This document shows positions 34,980-42,322 of a DNA stretch of 64,000 nucleotides, in pieces. The stretch's first letter is position 1. Each line of letters begins with the position of its first letter. The position numbers and the translations under genes are program-made. The notes below the pieces were generated by a model that was not told the origin of the DNA, ran no database searches, and saw nothing but the letters and a program-made list of their open reading frames with translations. The stretch lies in IMG/VR virus record IMGVR_UViG_3300044825_001015, positions 40,845 to 104,844 of that record; one strand, 5' to 3'. This DNA is from a virus.

Positions 34980-35463
34980 TAAGAAAGATAAAATAAAACT
35001 TGTTAGAGAGCGTGACGGATTTACATGCGCTATCTGCCTAAAAGATTTTAAAGCAAATTCTGATGTAACGTTAGATCATTGGATTCCCAAATCAGCGGGT
35101 GGATCTGAGGATATATCTAATCTAAGACTTGCACATAAAAAATGTAATGCATGGAAAAGCGATAGGATACCTAATGAAGATGGAACAATTCCTCCACGCC
35201 CTCCAAGATCTAATTTTCAGGATAGAAAGCGGAGAAAGCAGGAGATACTAGAAAACCTTTGCACAGATTGTTATGACGGAAGGCTTTTGCTGCAGGGGGA
35301 GACATGCCCATATTGTGGATCTCCAGCGGGTCCAGAAGACTGGCCCCATTGGGCAAGGCGTCCAGCAAACAAGTGTGATCATACTCCGCCAGAATGGTGT
35401 TGGGCATGTTCTATAGGAATAGTTGACCGAAAGCCAGTATTTTTGGTACTATTAGAGGGATAG
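34954..35463 (+). CDS. HNH endonuclease with extra zinc ribbon (169 aa)
   Basis: HNH core: TCAICLKDF, VTLDHWIPKSAGGSEDISNL and LAHKKCNAWKS, with paired CxxC framing the His-Asn-His residues. A second cysteine pair set follows (CTDCYDG...CPYCG), and a C-terminal segment carries further Cys/His. The start at 34954 is chosen from MLNQNLLLS; 34936 is also open. It is followed directly by tRNA-Gln. It may be a homing-type nuclease or a packaging-associated HNH. Confidence 0.75.
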   Translation: MLNQNLLLSKKDKIKLVRERDGFTCAICLKDFKANSDVTLDHWIPKSAGGSEDISNLRLAHKKCNAWKSDRIPNEDGTIPPRPPRSNFQDRKRRKQEILENLCTDCYDGRLLLQGETCPYCGSPAGPEDWPHWARRPANKCDHTPPEWCWACSIGIVDRKPVFLVLLEG

Positions 35464-35467
35464 GTAA

Positions 35468-35538
35468 TCCCCATTGGTGTAATGGCAGCACAAATGACTT
35501 TGGATCATTTAGTCGTAGTTCGAATCTATGATGGGGAG
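35468..35538 (+). tRNA. tRNA-Gln (anticodon TTG)
   Basis: Acceptor TCCCCAT/ATGGGGA; D arm GGTGTAATGGCAGC; anticodon stem AATGA/TCATT with loop CTTTGGA (TTG); T arm CGTAG-TTCGAAT-CTATG; discriminator G. It reads CAA. It starts 4 nt after the HNH stop. Confidence 0.92.
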
Positions 35539-35550
35539 CGGGAGGTAAAA

Positions 35551-35799
35551 ATGCCTTGGAAGATAGTAAGAAACTTTGGTGATTGCAATGGATATGCAGT
35601 AGTCAAAGAGGGGACTAGTGAGATTGAAGGTTGTCATTCTACTAGGTCCGCAGCAGAAGCACAGCAACGTGCGCTATATGCATCTGAAAATAAGTCAATT
35701 CATAATGATGATGAAGAGGATGATGAGCGCAGAGGTAAGCGCAGAAATGAATCCCACAAATTCTGGGATGGCGCATTTATTGAAAAGGGTTATAATTGA
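35551..35799 (+). CDS. small conserved phage protein (82 aa)
   Basis: The ATG at 35551 follows GGGAGGTAAAA; the longer open frame runs into tRNA-Gln and is discarded. MPWKIVRNFGDCNGYAVVK then GCHSTRSAAEAQQRALYASE is the pattern of a small domain found alone or fused to phage maturation proteases, here with a charged tail. The function is unknown. Confidence 0.6.
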   Translation: MPWKIVRNFGDCNGYAVVKEGTSEIEGCHSTRSAAEAQQRALYASENKSIHNDDEEDDERRGKRRNESHKFWDGAFIEKGYN

Positions 35800-35936
35800 C
35801 ACGCGATAAAGTAATTGAGAAACTTAAGAATAAGAGAATGGAGAATAACGCTATCTCTAGCGAAATCTCCTCATACATTGCAGGATGGAATGGTGCAATC
35901 GACTATGCCATTCAGCAACTAAAGAAGAAAGATTAA
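35796..35936 (+). CDS. small helical protein (46 aa)
   Basis: TTG start (TTGACACGCGAT) overlapping the previous stop. Helical and charged, with YIAGWNGAIDYAIQQLKKKD at the end. It is short but codon use and tight packing between two genes support it. No function can be given. Confidence 0.5.
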   Translation: MTRDKVIEKLKNKRMENNAISSEISSYIAGWNGAIDYAIQQLKKKD

Positions 35937-35938
35937 TT

Positions 35939-36352
35939 ATGAAGAAGATTATTATTGCTACTGCAATTTCTGCTGTAGCGCTAGTTGGATGTACTTCACA
36001 GTCAGCACAACCAGCACCTACTGTAACTATTACAAAGGCTGCACCAGCACCATCACTAGATGATCCAGAGGTAATCCCACAACCAGCCATGGGTAATGAG
36101 GAACTGTACCTTATTGGTCTTAAGTCGATGGATAATCCGCTTATCAATATTGCTACAGACGAGCAACTTCTTGATATGGGCTACTCCGTATGCGAGGCTC
36201 TTGAATCTGGGTTCACAGTAGAGGATATTATTCAGTATATGGCTACAGAGATGGCAAGAGAGGGTCTTACTTCTGATTACCAGTCAGAGGCAGTAGGATA
36301 TATTATTGGGGCTGCAGATACCGCTCTGTGCCCAGGATCTAGTACATTCTAG
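35939..36352 (+). CDS. DUF732-like secreted lipoprotein (137 aa)
   Basis: The signal peptide MKKIIIATAISAVALVGC ends in the lipobox LVGC, so Cys18 would be lipidated. A Pro/Ala-rich linker follows, then a domain with TDEQLLDMGYSVCEALESG and DTALCPG, the two-cysteine pattern of DUF732 from mycobacteria and relatives. It is likely exported and anchored to the host membrane during infection, perhaps for superinfection exclusion. The start at 35939 is just after the previous stop. Confidence 0.75.
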   Translation: MKKIIIATAISAVALVGCTSQSAQPAPTVTITKAAPAPSLDDPEVIPQPAMGNEELYLIGLKSMDNPLINIATDEQLLDMGYSVCEALESGFTVEDIIQYMATEMAREGLTSDYQSEAVGYIIGAADTALCPGSSTF

Positions 36353-36360
36353 ATCCAAAC

Positions 36361-36431
36361 GCGGCTGTGGTGTAGAGGTAACACATCTGCCTTCCAAGCA
36401 GTTATCGCCAGTTCGATTCTGGTCAGCCGCT
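36361..36431 (+). tRNA. tRNA-Gly (anticodon TCC)
   Basis: Acceptor GCGGCTG/CAGCCGC; D arm GGTGTAGAGGTAACAC; anticodon stem TCTGC/GCAGT around CTTCCAA (TCC); T arm CCAG-TTCGATT-CTGG. It reads GGA, abundant in the AT-rich arm. Confidence 0.93.
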
Positions 36432-36433
36432 CT

Positions 36434-37105
36434 ATGAGTGATTTAAAGTATTCTGTTGTTGAATATGATACATACTTAACATATGCTATATGGACGCCAG
36501 AAAGAGAAGATTCTGATTTTATAATAGGATATGGAACAGAAGTATCAGTAATTTATCCAATAGTAGAATATATTTATCCTAACGATTATCCAAATAATTC
36601 TGGGTGGAATAGATTATTAAAATCCAAAATTTTTAAAAACCAAAGAGGAGAGTATTCTGGTCAAGGATGTGATGAATCAGGAACAATGCCATTATTTAAT
36701 TTACATTATTCTTTACCAGTAATATTTAGAGCGTTTTCACACAAAGACTACAAGGCGCTATTTACAATTCTCATGGCACTAGCATTAGTAGATAGTAAAA
36801 ATAGATTTGGGACAGAGGGAGTGTCGTCTTTTGAACTATCACCAGAGATGCTTAATTTCTTAGAAAGAACTGATAAATTCTGGGGTAGCAGAAGCGCAGA
36901 AATACACATGAAGGCCGAACTTCTTGAAGAATATGATTCTGACAATTGGGAAGTAAAACTTCCTAAAAACAAAATATTAGACATTGAAAAAAATGTAGTA
37001 TTGCAATCTAAGGCAGAATTCAAGCGCAGAATATTTTACAAAAAATATAGCAATAGAGTAAACTTAAGTAATTGTGAGCAGTTAGAAATAGACTGGCCCC
37101 AGTAA
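36434..37105 (+). CDS. hypothetical protein (223 aa)
   Basis: Begins 2 nt after tRNA-Gly and ends inside tRNA-Arg: the stop TAA is part of the D-arm region of that tRNA. Mixed alpha/beta with aromatic-rich N-terminus (YSVVEYDTYLTYAIWTPERE) and a central helix block (FTILMALALVDSKNRFG). No motif was recognised. Confidence 0.6.
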   Translation: MSDLKYSVVEYDTYLTYAIWTPEREDSDFIIGYGTEVSVIYPIVEYIYPNDYPNNSGWNRLLKSKIFKNQRGEYSGQGCDESGTMPLFNLHYSLPVIFRAFSHKDYKALFTILMALALVDSKNRFGTEGVSSFELSPEMLNFLERTDKFWGSRSAEIHMKAELLEEYDSDNWEVKLPKNKILDIEKNVVLQSKAEFKRRIFYKKYSNRVNLSNCEQLEIDWPQ

Positions 37106-37168
37106 CTCAGAGGATAGAGTGTCGGACTTCTAATCCGTTGGTCGCAGGTTCGAATCCTGCCTGGGGCG
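37096..37168 (+). tRNA. tRNA-Arg (anticodon TCT)
   Basis: Acceptor GCCCCAG/CTGGGGC; D arm with CTCAGAGGATAGAG; anticodon stem CGGA/TCCG with loop CTTCTAA (TCT); T arm GCAGG-TTCGAAT-CCTGC. It reads AGA, the dominant arginine codon here. Its 5' end overlaps the end of the upstream gene by 10 nt. Confidence 0.93.
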
Positions 37169-37169
37169 C

Positions 37170-37682
37170 GTGGAAAAAATATATCATAAATTTCATATAT
37201 CTGACTATCTTAATATAAAAAGTGATTTGATAGAAAAGATACACCTCTCTGAGTCAAAAAAGGACTTTGAGAATATATCAAGGACAGACTGGGATATTAA
37301 AAACGATGACCTTGATAGAGACTGGGCTAAGTGCTTTTTAGATAATTTTTATAAAAAAATAAAGTACACATATAACCAAATTGGATTTAAAAAAATAGAA
37401 ATACAAAATATCTGGTTCCAAGAGTACGATTACCAGTCGAGTTTTGAGTGGCATAACCATCCAGGAGCAGACTTTGCAAGCGTATTCTTTTTGAATTTTT
37501 CAAAAAATAATCCTGGAACAGAATTCATGGTAAATGATAAAATATTAAGAGCAGAAGTAGAGGAAGGAGATATAATTATATTTCCAGCAACTATAATGCA
37601 TAGATCTCCACCAAATTTATCTGATGATAAAAGAATTATTATAGCCTTTAATGTAAAAGTAAATGAAAAAAATATGTCATAA
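37170..37682 (+). CDS. 2OG-Fe(II) oxygenase-like protein (170 aa)
   Basis: GTG start 1 nt after tRNA-Arg. The double-stranded beta-helix core shows SFEWHNHPGADFASVFFLN (His95, His97), GDIIIFPATIMHRSPP (His144) and then KRIIIAFNVKV (Lys/Arg for the 2-oxoglutarate carboxylate). These fit an iron- and 2-oxoglutarate-dependent hydroxylase, although the first ligand pair is H-x-H rather than H-x-D. It is one of five such proteins in the window. The substrate is unknown. Confidence 0.65.
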   Translation: MEKIYHKFHISDYLNIKSDLIEKIHLSESKKDFENISRTDWDIKNDDLDRDWAKCFLDNFYKKIKYTYNQIGFKKIEIQNIWFQEYDYQSSFEWHNHPGADFASVFFLNFSKNNPGTEFMVNDKILRAEVEEGDIIIFPATIMHRSPPNLSDDKRIIIAFNVKVNEKNMS

Positions 37683-37779
37683 TTGTAAAAATGAAAAGGA
37701 TCTAATAGAATTCCTTTTAAAGTCAGGGCAACGAGTTGGCGCTAGAGGAATTTGTTTAGATTGCTTCAATGCCAGATAG
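37663..37779 (+). CDS. tiny zinc-finger protein (38 aa)
   Basis: MKKICHNCKNEKDLIEF with a second pair ICLDCFNAR gives C-x2-C ... C-x2-C. The ATG overlaps the end of the oxygenase gene, and its stop TAG lies inside the 5' strand of tRNA-Tyr. It is like small HNH-derived or ribbon fragments seen near tRNA clusters. Confidence 0.55.
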   Translation: MKKICHNCKNEKDLIEFLLKSGQRVGARGICLDCFNAR

Positions 37780-37850
37780 TCCCCAAGGTGGGGAAGCGGT
37801 CTGTAAAACCGTCGCCATCGGCATGGTTGGTTCGATTCCAACATCTGGCA
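37771..37850 (+). tRNA. tRNA-Tyr (anticodon GTA)
   Basis: Acceptor GCCAGAT/ATCTGGC; anticodon stem GCGGT/ACCGT around CTGTAAA (GTA); a long variable arm as in bacterial type II tRNA-Tyr; T arm GTTGG-TTCGATT-CCAAC; discriminator A. Confidence 0.93.
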
Positions 37851-37854
37851 CTTG

Positions 37855-37926
37855 TGGCGTGTGGCGCAATGGCAGCGCAATCGGCTGTTAACCGATGGGT
37901 TGTAGGTTCGAATCCTACCACGCCAG
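37855..37926 (+). tRNA. tRNA-Asn (anticodon GTT)
   Basis: Acceptor TGGCGTG/CACGCCA; D arm GGCGCAATGGCAGCGC; anticodon stem ATCGG/CCGAT around CTGTTAA (GTT); T arm GTAGG-TTCGAAT-CCTAC; discriminator G. Only 4 nt separate it from tRNA-Tyr. Confidence 0.93.
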
Positions 37927-37927
37927 C

Positions 37928-38914
37928 GTGAAGAGTATATTTGTTTCTGTAGTTTCTTTTAATGAACCTTTTTTAAAAGAGACTATTTTAAGTGCAATAA
38001 AAAAATCTAGTAAGCCAGAAAGAATATACTTTGGTGTTGTAGAACAACGTACTGACTCAAACTTTGCAGACCTAAAAGAAATAAAAAATGTAAAGCATAT
38101 TTCTATGCAAGTAGGAGGCCCACTTGGAGTAGGCATTCCAAGAAAACTAAGCATGGAACTTCTAGATAATCAAGATTACTGTCTAATCATAGATTCTCAT
38201 ATGATTTTTAATGACAACTGGGACGAAAATATAATCAGAAGAATAAAGCACATAAGTAAAATTTATTCTGAAAAAGTTATTATATCTCAGCATTTACCAG
38301 TATTAGATGTAGATGATAATAATTTAGTTTTATATCCAGAAAAGAAAAAAGACACACCATGTTATTTAAAATTTGATGGAATATTTATTGATGACATTCC
38401 AATACCAAATGGTCATGAATTTTATCAGCAGTACGCACTCACATGCCACTATTTGTTTTCACTTTCAAAATCCTTCAAGGAAGTAGTGTTTGATCCACGA
38501 ATATTTTATTTCGCAGAAGAGTCATCCTTAGCGATGAGATTTATAACTAGAGGATATAAAATATTTTCTACGAGATATTTCCCTATGTTTCATCTACAAA
38601 AAACAAATGGTAAAAAAATTAAAAGTTGGCAGACATTAAATGGAACATCAAGGCTTCAAGACGATATTGAAATAGTTTATAGTATATTTTCGGGCAAGGA
38701 AATAGGTGTATGGGGGGCACCGTCAAAATGTAGGTTAGATGATTTTTTGGCGGAATCTAGGCTAGACATATCATATTATATGTCTGGGGTAGACCATGAT
38801 TTAGATATAAATAAGCAAATAAGAAGTAAGATAGTAGACATGTTTGATAATGGTAATGATTTTTATGAAAACCTATATCAAAATTTTATTCCAGCAATAA
38901 GGAGTCCTAAATGA
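37928..38914 (+). CDS. GlcNAc-transferase-like glycosyltransferase, GT60-type (328 aa)
   Basis: The GTG start at 37928 is 1 nt after tRNA-Asn; the longer frame lies in the tRNA. The N-terminus IFVSVVSFNEPFLKETILSA, then ERIYFGVVEQRTDS and YCLIIDSHMIFNDNWDE (DSH/DxD-like) match the GlcNAc-transferase (GT60) layout, with a C-terminal PMFHLQ segment. It is coupled to a carbamoyltransferase by an ATGA overlap. It probably adds a sugar that is then carbamoylated; the acceptor is unknown. Confidence 0.75.
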   Translation: MKSIFVSVVSFNEPFLKETILSAIKKSSKPERIYFGVVEQRTDSNFADLKEIKNVKHISMQVGGPLGVGIPRKLSMELLDNQDYCLIIDSHMIFNDNWDENIIRRIKHISKIYSEKVIISQHLPVLDVDDNNLVLYPEKKKDTPCYLKFDGIFIDDIPIPNGHEFYQQYALTCHYLFSLSKSFKEVVFDPRIFYFAEESSLAMRFITRGYKIFSTRYFPMFHLQKTNGKKIKSWQTLNGTSRLQDDIEIVYSIFSGKEIGVWGAPSKCRLDDFLAESRLDISYYMSGVDHDLDINKQIRSKIVDMFDNGNDFYENLYQNFIPAIRSPK

Positions 38915-40590
38915 AGGTTTTAGGGTTGTCTCCGTTTCATGATGCTGGCGCAGTCCTAGTAGAAGACGGGTTTGTAAAAAAATATTTTAAAGAAGAAAGA
39001 CTTAATAGAATAAAAAGAAGTTCCTGTCCAGAATTATCTATAGAGAAATGTTTAGAGGGCGTAGAAGAAGTTGAATTATTTTCATACTCTGCAGCGACAC
39101 ACAGATTATCATTCGCAAAAAGAGATGAAGATTTATCTTATAAGTTTCTACATTGGCAAGATGCCGTTAAAAAGCATTCAAAATTAATAGATTCAATAGA
39201 TTTATCTAGAATGCATCATCTCCAGCACGCATCCACTTCATTTTATAATAGCGGGTTTAGTGATGCTGCTGTCATAGTTGTCGATGGTAGAGGCTCTAAC
39301 TTTGGAACTATAGTAGAAACAGAAACAATATTTTATGCAGAGTATCCAGATATTTTTACTCCTGTATATAAAGCATATGAAAAAACATTTAGATTTAATA
39401 AAGAAGATGTAGATCGGGAAAGAAAAAGGCTTCCAGATTGTGAAATAAAAGTATCTTCTAATTTAGGAATAACTCACCTATACTGCACGGCAACACATTT
39501 GATTAATGAATCATTCTTAGAAAATGGAAAGACTATGGGCCTTTCCGCGTATGGAGATGCTAGCATTAATTACGAGCCGCTACTCTTGGAGGGAGAAGCC
39601 CTAGTAGATCCAGGCAAATTTATTATTTTTGAAACTCCAGAATTAGCAGAATCACCGCTTGAAGTTATTTATCATAAAGACTATGTAGGTAAACAAAATA
39701 TTGTAACTAAAGAAAACTATCATATTTATGCTAATTATGCTTTACATGTTCAAAAAGAAACAGAACGTGCATTAGAAATATTAGTAAATAAGGCAATAGA
39801 AAAAACTGGTAGTAAAAACATATGTTTGGCAGGAGGCTATGGACTTAATATAGTTAATAATTTAAAGTTGCTTCAAAAGTTTCCTGGGGTAAAGTTTTAT
39901 TTCGATCCAATGTCTGATGACGGAGGTACTTCAATCGGTGGAGCAATGATTGCTTATAGATCTGTAACTAAGGATCGTGAACCGAAACCTATTAAAAATA
40001 ATTTTATACATGGGATAGATCATGATATAAGTAATATAAAGGGTACCAGCGTTTCAGAAAAAGATATTGCTAAAATAATTTATTCTGGAAATATAGTAGC
40101 AATGTATTACGGTCTAGCGGAGGCTGGACCAAGGGCACTAGGAAATAGATCCATCTTGTTTGATCCTAGAATAAAAAATGGAAAAGATATAATTAATGTA
40201 GTAAAAAAAAGAGAGTGGTATAGGCCATTTGCTGCCTCTATGCTAGAGGAAGATGCCACTAGGTACTTTGACTACATTGATAATATTGGTTATGAATACA
40301 TGCTAGTTAATGCAATAGCAAAGCCAGATACTAAAGACATAATCCCCTCCGTTATTCATGAAGATGGATCATGTAGAATACATATAGTAAAAGATACTAG
40401 CCACCCACTATTTAAATTACTTACAAGTTTTAAAGAAATAACTGGCATCGGAGTTCTTCTTAATACAAGTTTCAACCTTGCTGGAGAGCCACTTATTGAA
40501 ACTCCACAGGAAGCAATCGGCACCTGGAAGATTTCAGATATAGATTGTTTATGGTTTCCAAAGATACAAACTGCTCTAATAAAAACATGA
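38911..40590 (+). CDS. carbamoyltransferase, NodU/CmcH family (559 aa)
   Basis: Two-domain enzyme that transfers a carbamoyl group from carbamoyl phosphate to a hydroxyl, as in nodulation factors and antibiotics. The N-terminal Kae1-like part shows LGLSPFHDAGAVLVEDG, FKEERLNRIKRSS and MHHLQHASTSFYNSGFSDAA with the metal-binding His residues. The C-terminal part shows YGLAEAGPRALGNRSIL, REWYRPFAASML and LNTSFNLAGEPLIETPQEA. The full length is present. It follows a glycosyltransferase, so a carbamoylated sugar is the likely product. Confidence 0.85.
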   Translation: MKVLGLSPFHDAGAVLVEDGFVKKYFKEERLNRIKRSSCPELSIEKCLEGVEEVELFSYSAATHRLSFAKRDEDLSYKFLHWQDAVKKHSKLIDSIDLSRMHHLQHASTSFYNSGFSDAAVIVVDGRGSNFGTIVETETIFYAEYPDIFTPVYKAYEKTFRFNKEDVDRERKRLPDCEIKVSSNLGITHLYCTATHLINESFLENGKTMGLSAYGDASINYEPLLLEGEALVDPGKFIIFETPELAESPLEVIYHKDYVGKQNIVTKENYHIYANYALHVQKETERALEILVNKAIEKTGSKNICLAGGYGLNIVNNLKLLQKFPGVKFYFDPMSDDGGTSIGGAMIAYRSVTKDREPKPIKNNFIHGIDHDISNIKGTSVSEKDIAKIIYSGNIVAMYYGLAEAGPRALGNRSILFDPRIKNGKDIINVVKKREWYRPFAASMLEEDATRYFDYIDNIGYEYMLVNAIAKPDTKDIIPSVIHEDGSCRIHIVKDTSHPLFKLLTSFKEITGIGVLLNTSFNLAGEPLIETPQEAIGTWKISDIDCLWFPKIQTALIKT

Positions 40591-40594
40591 TTGC

Positions 40595-40603
40595 TGGTAT
40601 AAT
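40595..40603 (+). promoter_or_regulatory. extended -10 element giving a leaderless start at 40610
   Basis: TGG-TATAAT (hexamer 40598-40603) ends 6 nt before ATG 40610, with no Shine-Dalgarno between. Same geometry as at 34731-34743. Confidence 0.55.
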
Positions 40604-40609
40604 TGTAAT

Positions 40610-40975
40610 ATGGAACTCTATGATGAATTAACAGAAGAAGAAAAAGCATATCATGATGCAATGGTTTCTATTGCAGAAAGATTTGGCCCGTTTGACCAGG
40701 GAACATCAAGTATTTGGGTTGGATATGAAGGCCCAGAAGACAATGAAGATGCTCAAATTGGTGTTAAGTGTGCTAATTGCTCCCTGCATATTGAGAGAGA
40801 AGACGGTCAATTAGGATGTGCTATCCTTTCTTATCTAGTTCATCCAGAAGCAAAGTGCCGCTTGGCAGCAATTCCAGATGGCTATGTAAATGCATCAATG
40901 GATGATGAAGATGATGATCCAAATGACGACGATGATATGATGGGCAAATTCTGGGGCGGATCTTTTCTTAAATGA
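40610..40975 (+). CDS. acidic small protein with two cysteine pairs (121 aa)
   Basis: Helical start (MELYDELTEEEKAYHDAMVS), a middle part with VKCANCSLHI and GQLGC, and an Asp-rich linker before a Trp/Gly tail (GKFWGGSFLK). A similar FWGG/FWDG-type tail is seen in the small protein at 35551. It probably starts from a leaderless transcript. The function is unknown. Confidence 0.55.
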   Translation: MELYDELTEEEKAYHDAMVSIAERFGPFDQGTSSIWVGYEGPEDNEDAQIGVKCANCSLHIEREDGQLGCAILSYLVHPEAKCRLAAIPDGYVNASMDDEDDDPNDDDDMMGKFWGGSFLK

Positions 40976-41097
40976 ATAATGTAATTACCACGGAGACAAT
41001 CCGTGGCGGAGGTGGCGGAATAAAGAATCCAGACCACTCAGATGGTAAAATAAAAATAGGTAAATCTCCGCTTAAAGTTCGTCGCGGGAAGAAGTAG
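40972..41097 (+). CDS. small glycine-rich basic protein (41 aa)
   Basis: ATGA overlap. MNNVITTETIRGGGGGIKN, then a Lys/Arg-rich end (KSPLKVRRGKK). The short length makes the call tentative, but coupling and the basic tail argue for a real product. Confidence 0.45.
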   Translation: MNNVITTETIRGGGGGIKNPDHSDGKIKIGKSPLKVRRGKK

Positions 41098-41201
41098 TGT
41101 TCACTTTTTATTGCTTAGTTAAACACAATGGTAACTACTACCTCAGACCTTACATTACTTTGTATAATAATATGATTGAAATTGTAAATTATCCAAAATC
41201 G

Positions 41202-41230
41202 TTGACCATATCGTAATATTCCGGTATAAT
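41202..41230 (+). promoter_or_regulatory. consensus sigma70-type promoter before the secreted lysozyme gene
   Basis: TTGACC (41202-41207), a 17-bp spacer and TATAAT (41225-41230). The spacer contains TCGTAATATT, the same word that recurs in the right-arm repeats. A 32-nt leader with AAGGAGGTC follows. The surrounding stretch, 41098-41262, has no gene. Confidence 0.75.
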
Positions 41231-41262
41231 AGAATTCATGTTGCCGCCACAAGGAGGTCAAT

Positions 41263-41877
41263 ATGACGACAATAAACCGATTTGGTGCTGCATTAGTATC
41301 AACAGTAACAGTATTATCAATGCTACTAATCTCTCCAAACCTGGCGTATGCTAAGTCTACGCCTTTGGCGGAAGGTACGGGTAACTTTGCCACCGCTGAT
41401 ACATTAGAAAGAAGGGCAATAACAGATAGAAACTGGACTTTGCCATCTAACTGTAATGATAAGCAGGCAAAGATACTATTTAAGGCGGGTTTTAATAGAC
41501 CTGGAATGCTAAGAGGAGCCTGGGCAATTACCTGGCGTGAATCTAAGCACCAGAATCTTTCCGAAAGCAGTCCTTGGTATTCAGGTGCGTTGGGTACTTG
41601 GCAAATTCAAACAAGTGCCTGGTCAGGAAAATCCTGGTGGTCTAGGGATAATATGCTAGACAAAGATAAGCAATCAGAAATTGTAAGAAAGCATTTCCTT
41701 AATGATGGTATGCATAATTGGGGATATGACTATTCATTTAAAAATGACTCATGGCATGAAGATGCAGGAATGTATTATTCACTATGGGGTTCTGGACTAA
41801 CGTATTCATGGGTAATCGCACCATTCAATACTGGATGGTCGTTGTTCCCAAAGAAATGTACACCTGAAAAGATTTAA
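41263..41877 (+). CDS. secreted lysozyme/transglycosylase-like protein (204 aa)
   Basis: A signal peptide (hydrophobic core ALVSTVTVLSMLLI, cleavage after AYA near residue 29) is followed by a lysozyme-like domain: AWAITWRESKHQNLSES (probable catalytic Glu in WRESKH) and YSGALGTWQIQTSAW, as in SLT/resuscitation-factor-type folds. It would cleave wall glycan after export. It is transcribed from its own consensus promoter and is distant from the tail amidase, so it may be the lysis enzyme or a wall-remodelling factor. Confidence 0.75.
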   Translation: MTTINRFGAALVSTVTVLSMLLISPNLAYAKSTPLAEGTGNFATADTLERRAITDRNWTLPSNCNDKQAKILFKAGFNRPGMLRGAWAITWRESKHQNLSESSPWYSGALGTWQIQTSAWSGKSWWSRDNMLDKDKQSEIVRKHFLNDGMHNWGYDYSFKNDSWHEDAGMYYSLWGSGLTYSWVIAPFNTGWSLFPKKCTPEKI

Positions 41878-41893
41878 ATGATAGAATTATATT

Positions 41894-41926
41894 CTAGGCG
41901 CAAATAAAATTGCGGCAACAGCCTAG
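41894..41926 (+). terminator. nested hairpin between lysozyme gene and tRNA-Thr
   Basis: CTAGGC pairs with GCCTAG, and an inner CGCAA-ataaaa-TTGCG stem can form. It lies 17 nt after the lysozyme stop and 4 nt before tRNA-Thr. It could be an inefficient terminator or a processing structure; there is no U-run. Confidence 0.4.
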
Positions 41927-41930
41927 GATC

Positions 41931-42003
41931 GCCACAGTAACTCAGTTGGTAGAGTACCCGCCTTGTAAGCGGAAAGTCATCGGTTCGAATCCGATCTGTG
42001 GCT
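41931..42003 (+). tRNA. tRNA-Thr (anticodon TGT)
   Basis: Acceptor GCCACAG/CTGTGGC; D arm CTCAGTTGGTAGAG; anticodon stem CCGC/GCGG around CTTGTAA (TGT); T arm ATCGG-TTCGAAT-CCGAT. It reads ACA. The next gene begins 1 nt after it. Confidence 0.93.
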
Positions 42004-42004
42004 C

Positions 42005-42322
42005 ATGGACTATAGTAATGAAGAAATAGAACACTTCATGAACTATTTAGAAGATGAAGGCGTTCTTGAATGGGTAGGTATGAGTGACGATGGAGAAAGA
42101 ACGTTCGTCTTTAATTTTGAAAAGATGTACTTTGTTTTCCCAGAACTATATCATGCGATGATGGAAGAATTAAATAAAGAGTTGTTAAATCTTTACGACC
42201 TAGGGTTAGTTACTATAGAATACGATACAAATCTGCAGGCAAAATTTAGAATAACAGATGCTGGTAAAAAATATTTAGAAGAAAATGGTGTTCCAATACC
42301 AGAAGATTGGGAAGACGAGTGA
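42005..42322 (+). CDS. hypothetical, winged-helix-like protein (105 aa)
   Basis: Acidic N-terminal helix (MDYSNEEIEHFMNYLEDEG), then a pattern resembling a winged helix with a C-terminal FRITDAGKKYLEENG typical of wHTH 'wing' ends. It could be a small DNA-binding or protein-binding factor. Its stop overlaps the GTG start of the next gene. Confidence 0.5.
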   Translation: MDYSNEEIEHFMNYLEDEGVLEWVGMSDDGERTFVFNFEKMYFVFPELYHAMMEELNKELLNLYDLGLVTIEYDTNLQAKFRITDAGKKYLEENGVPIPEDWEDE

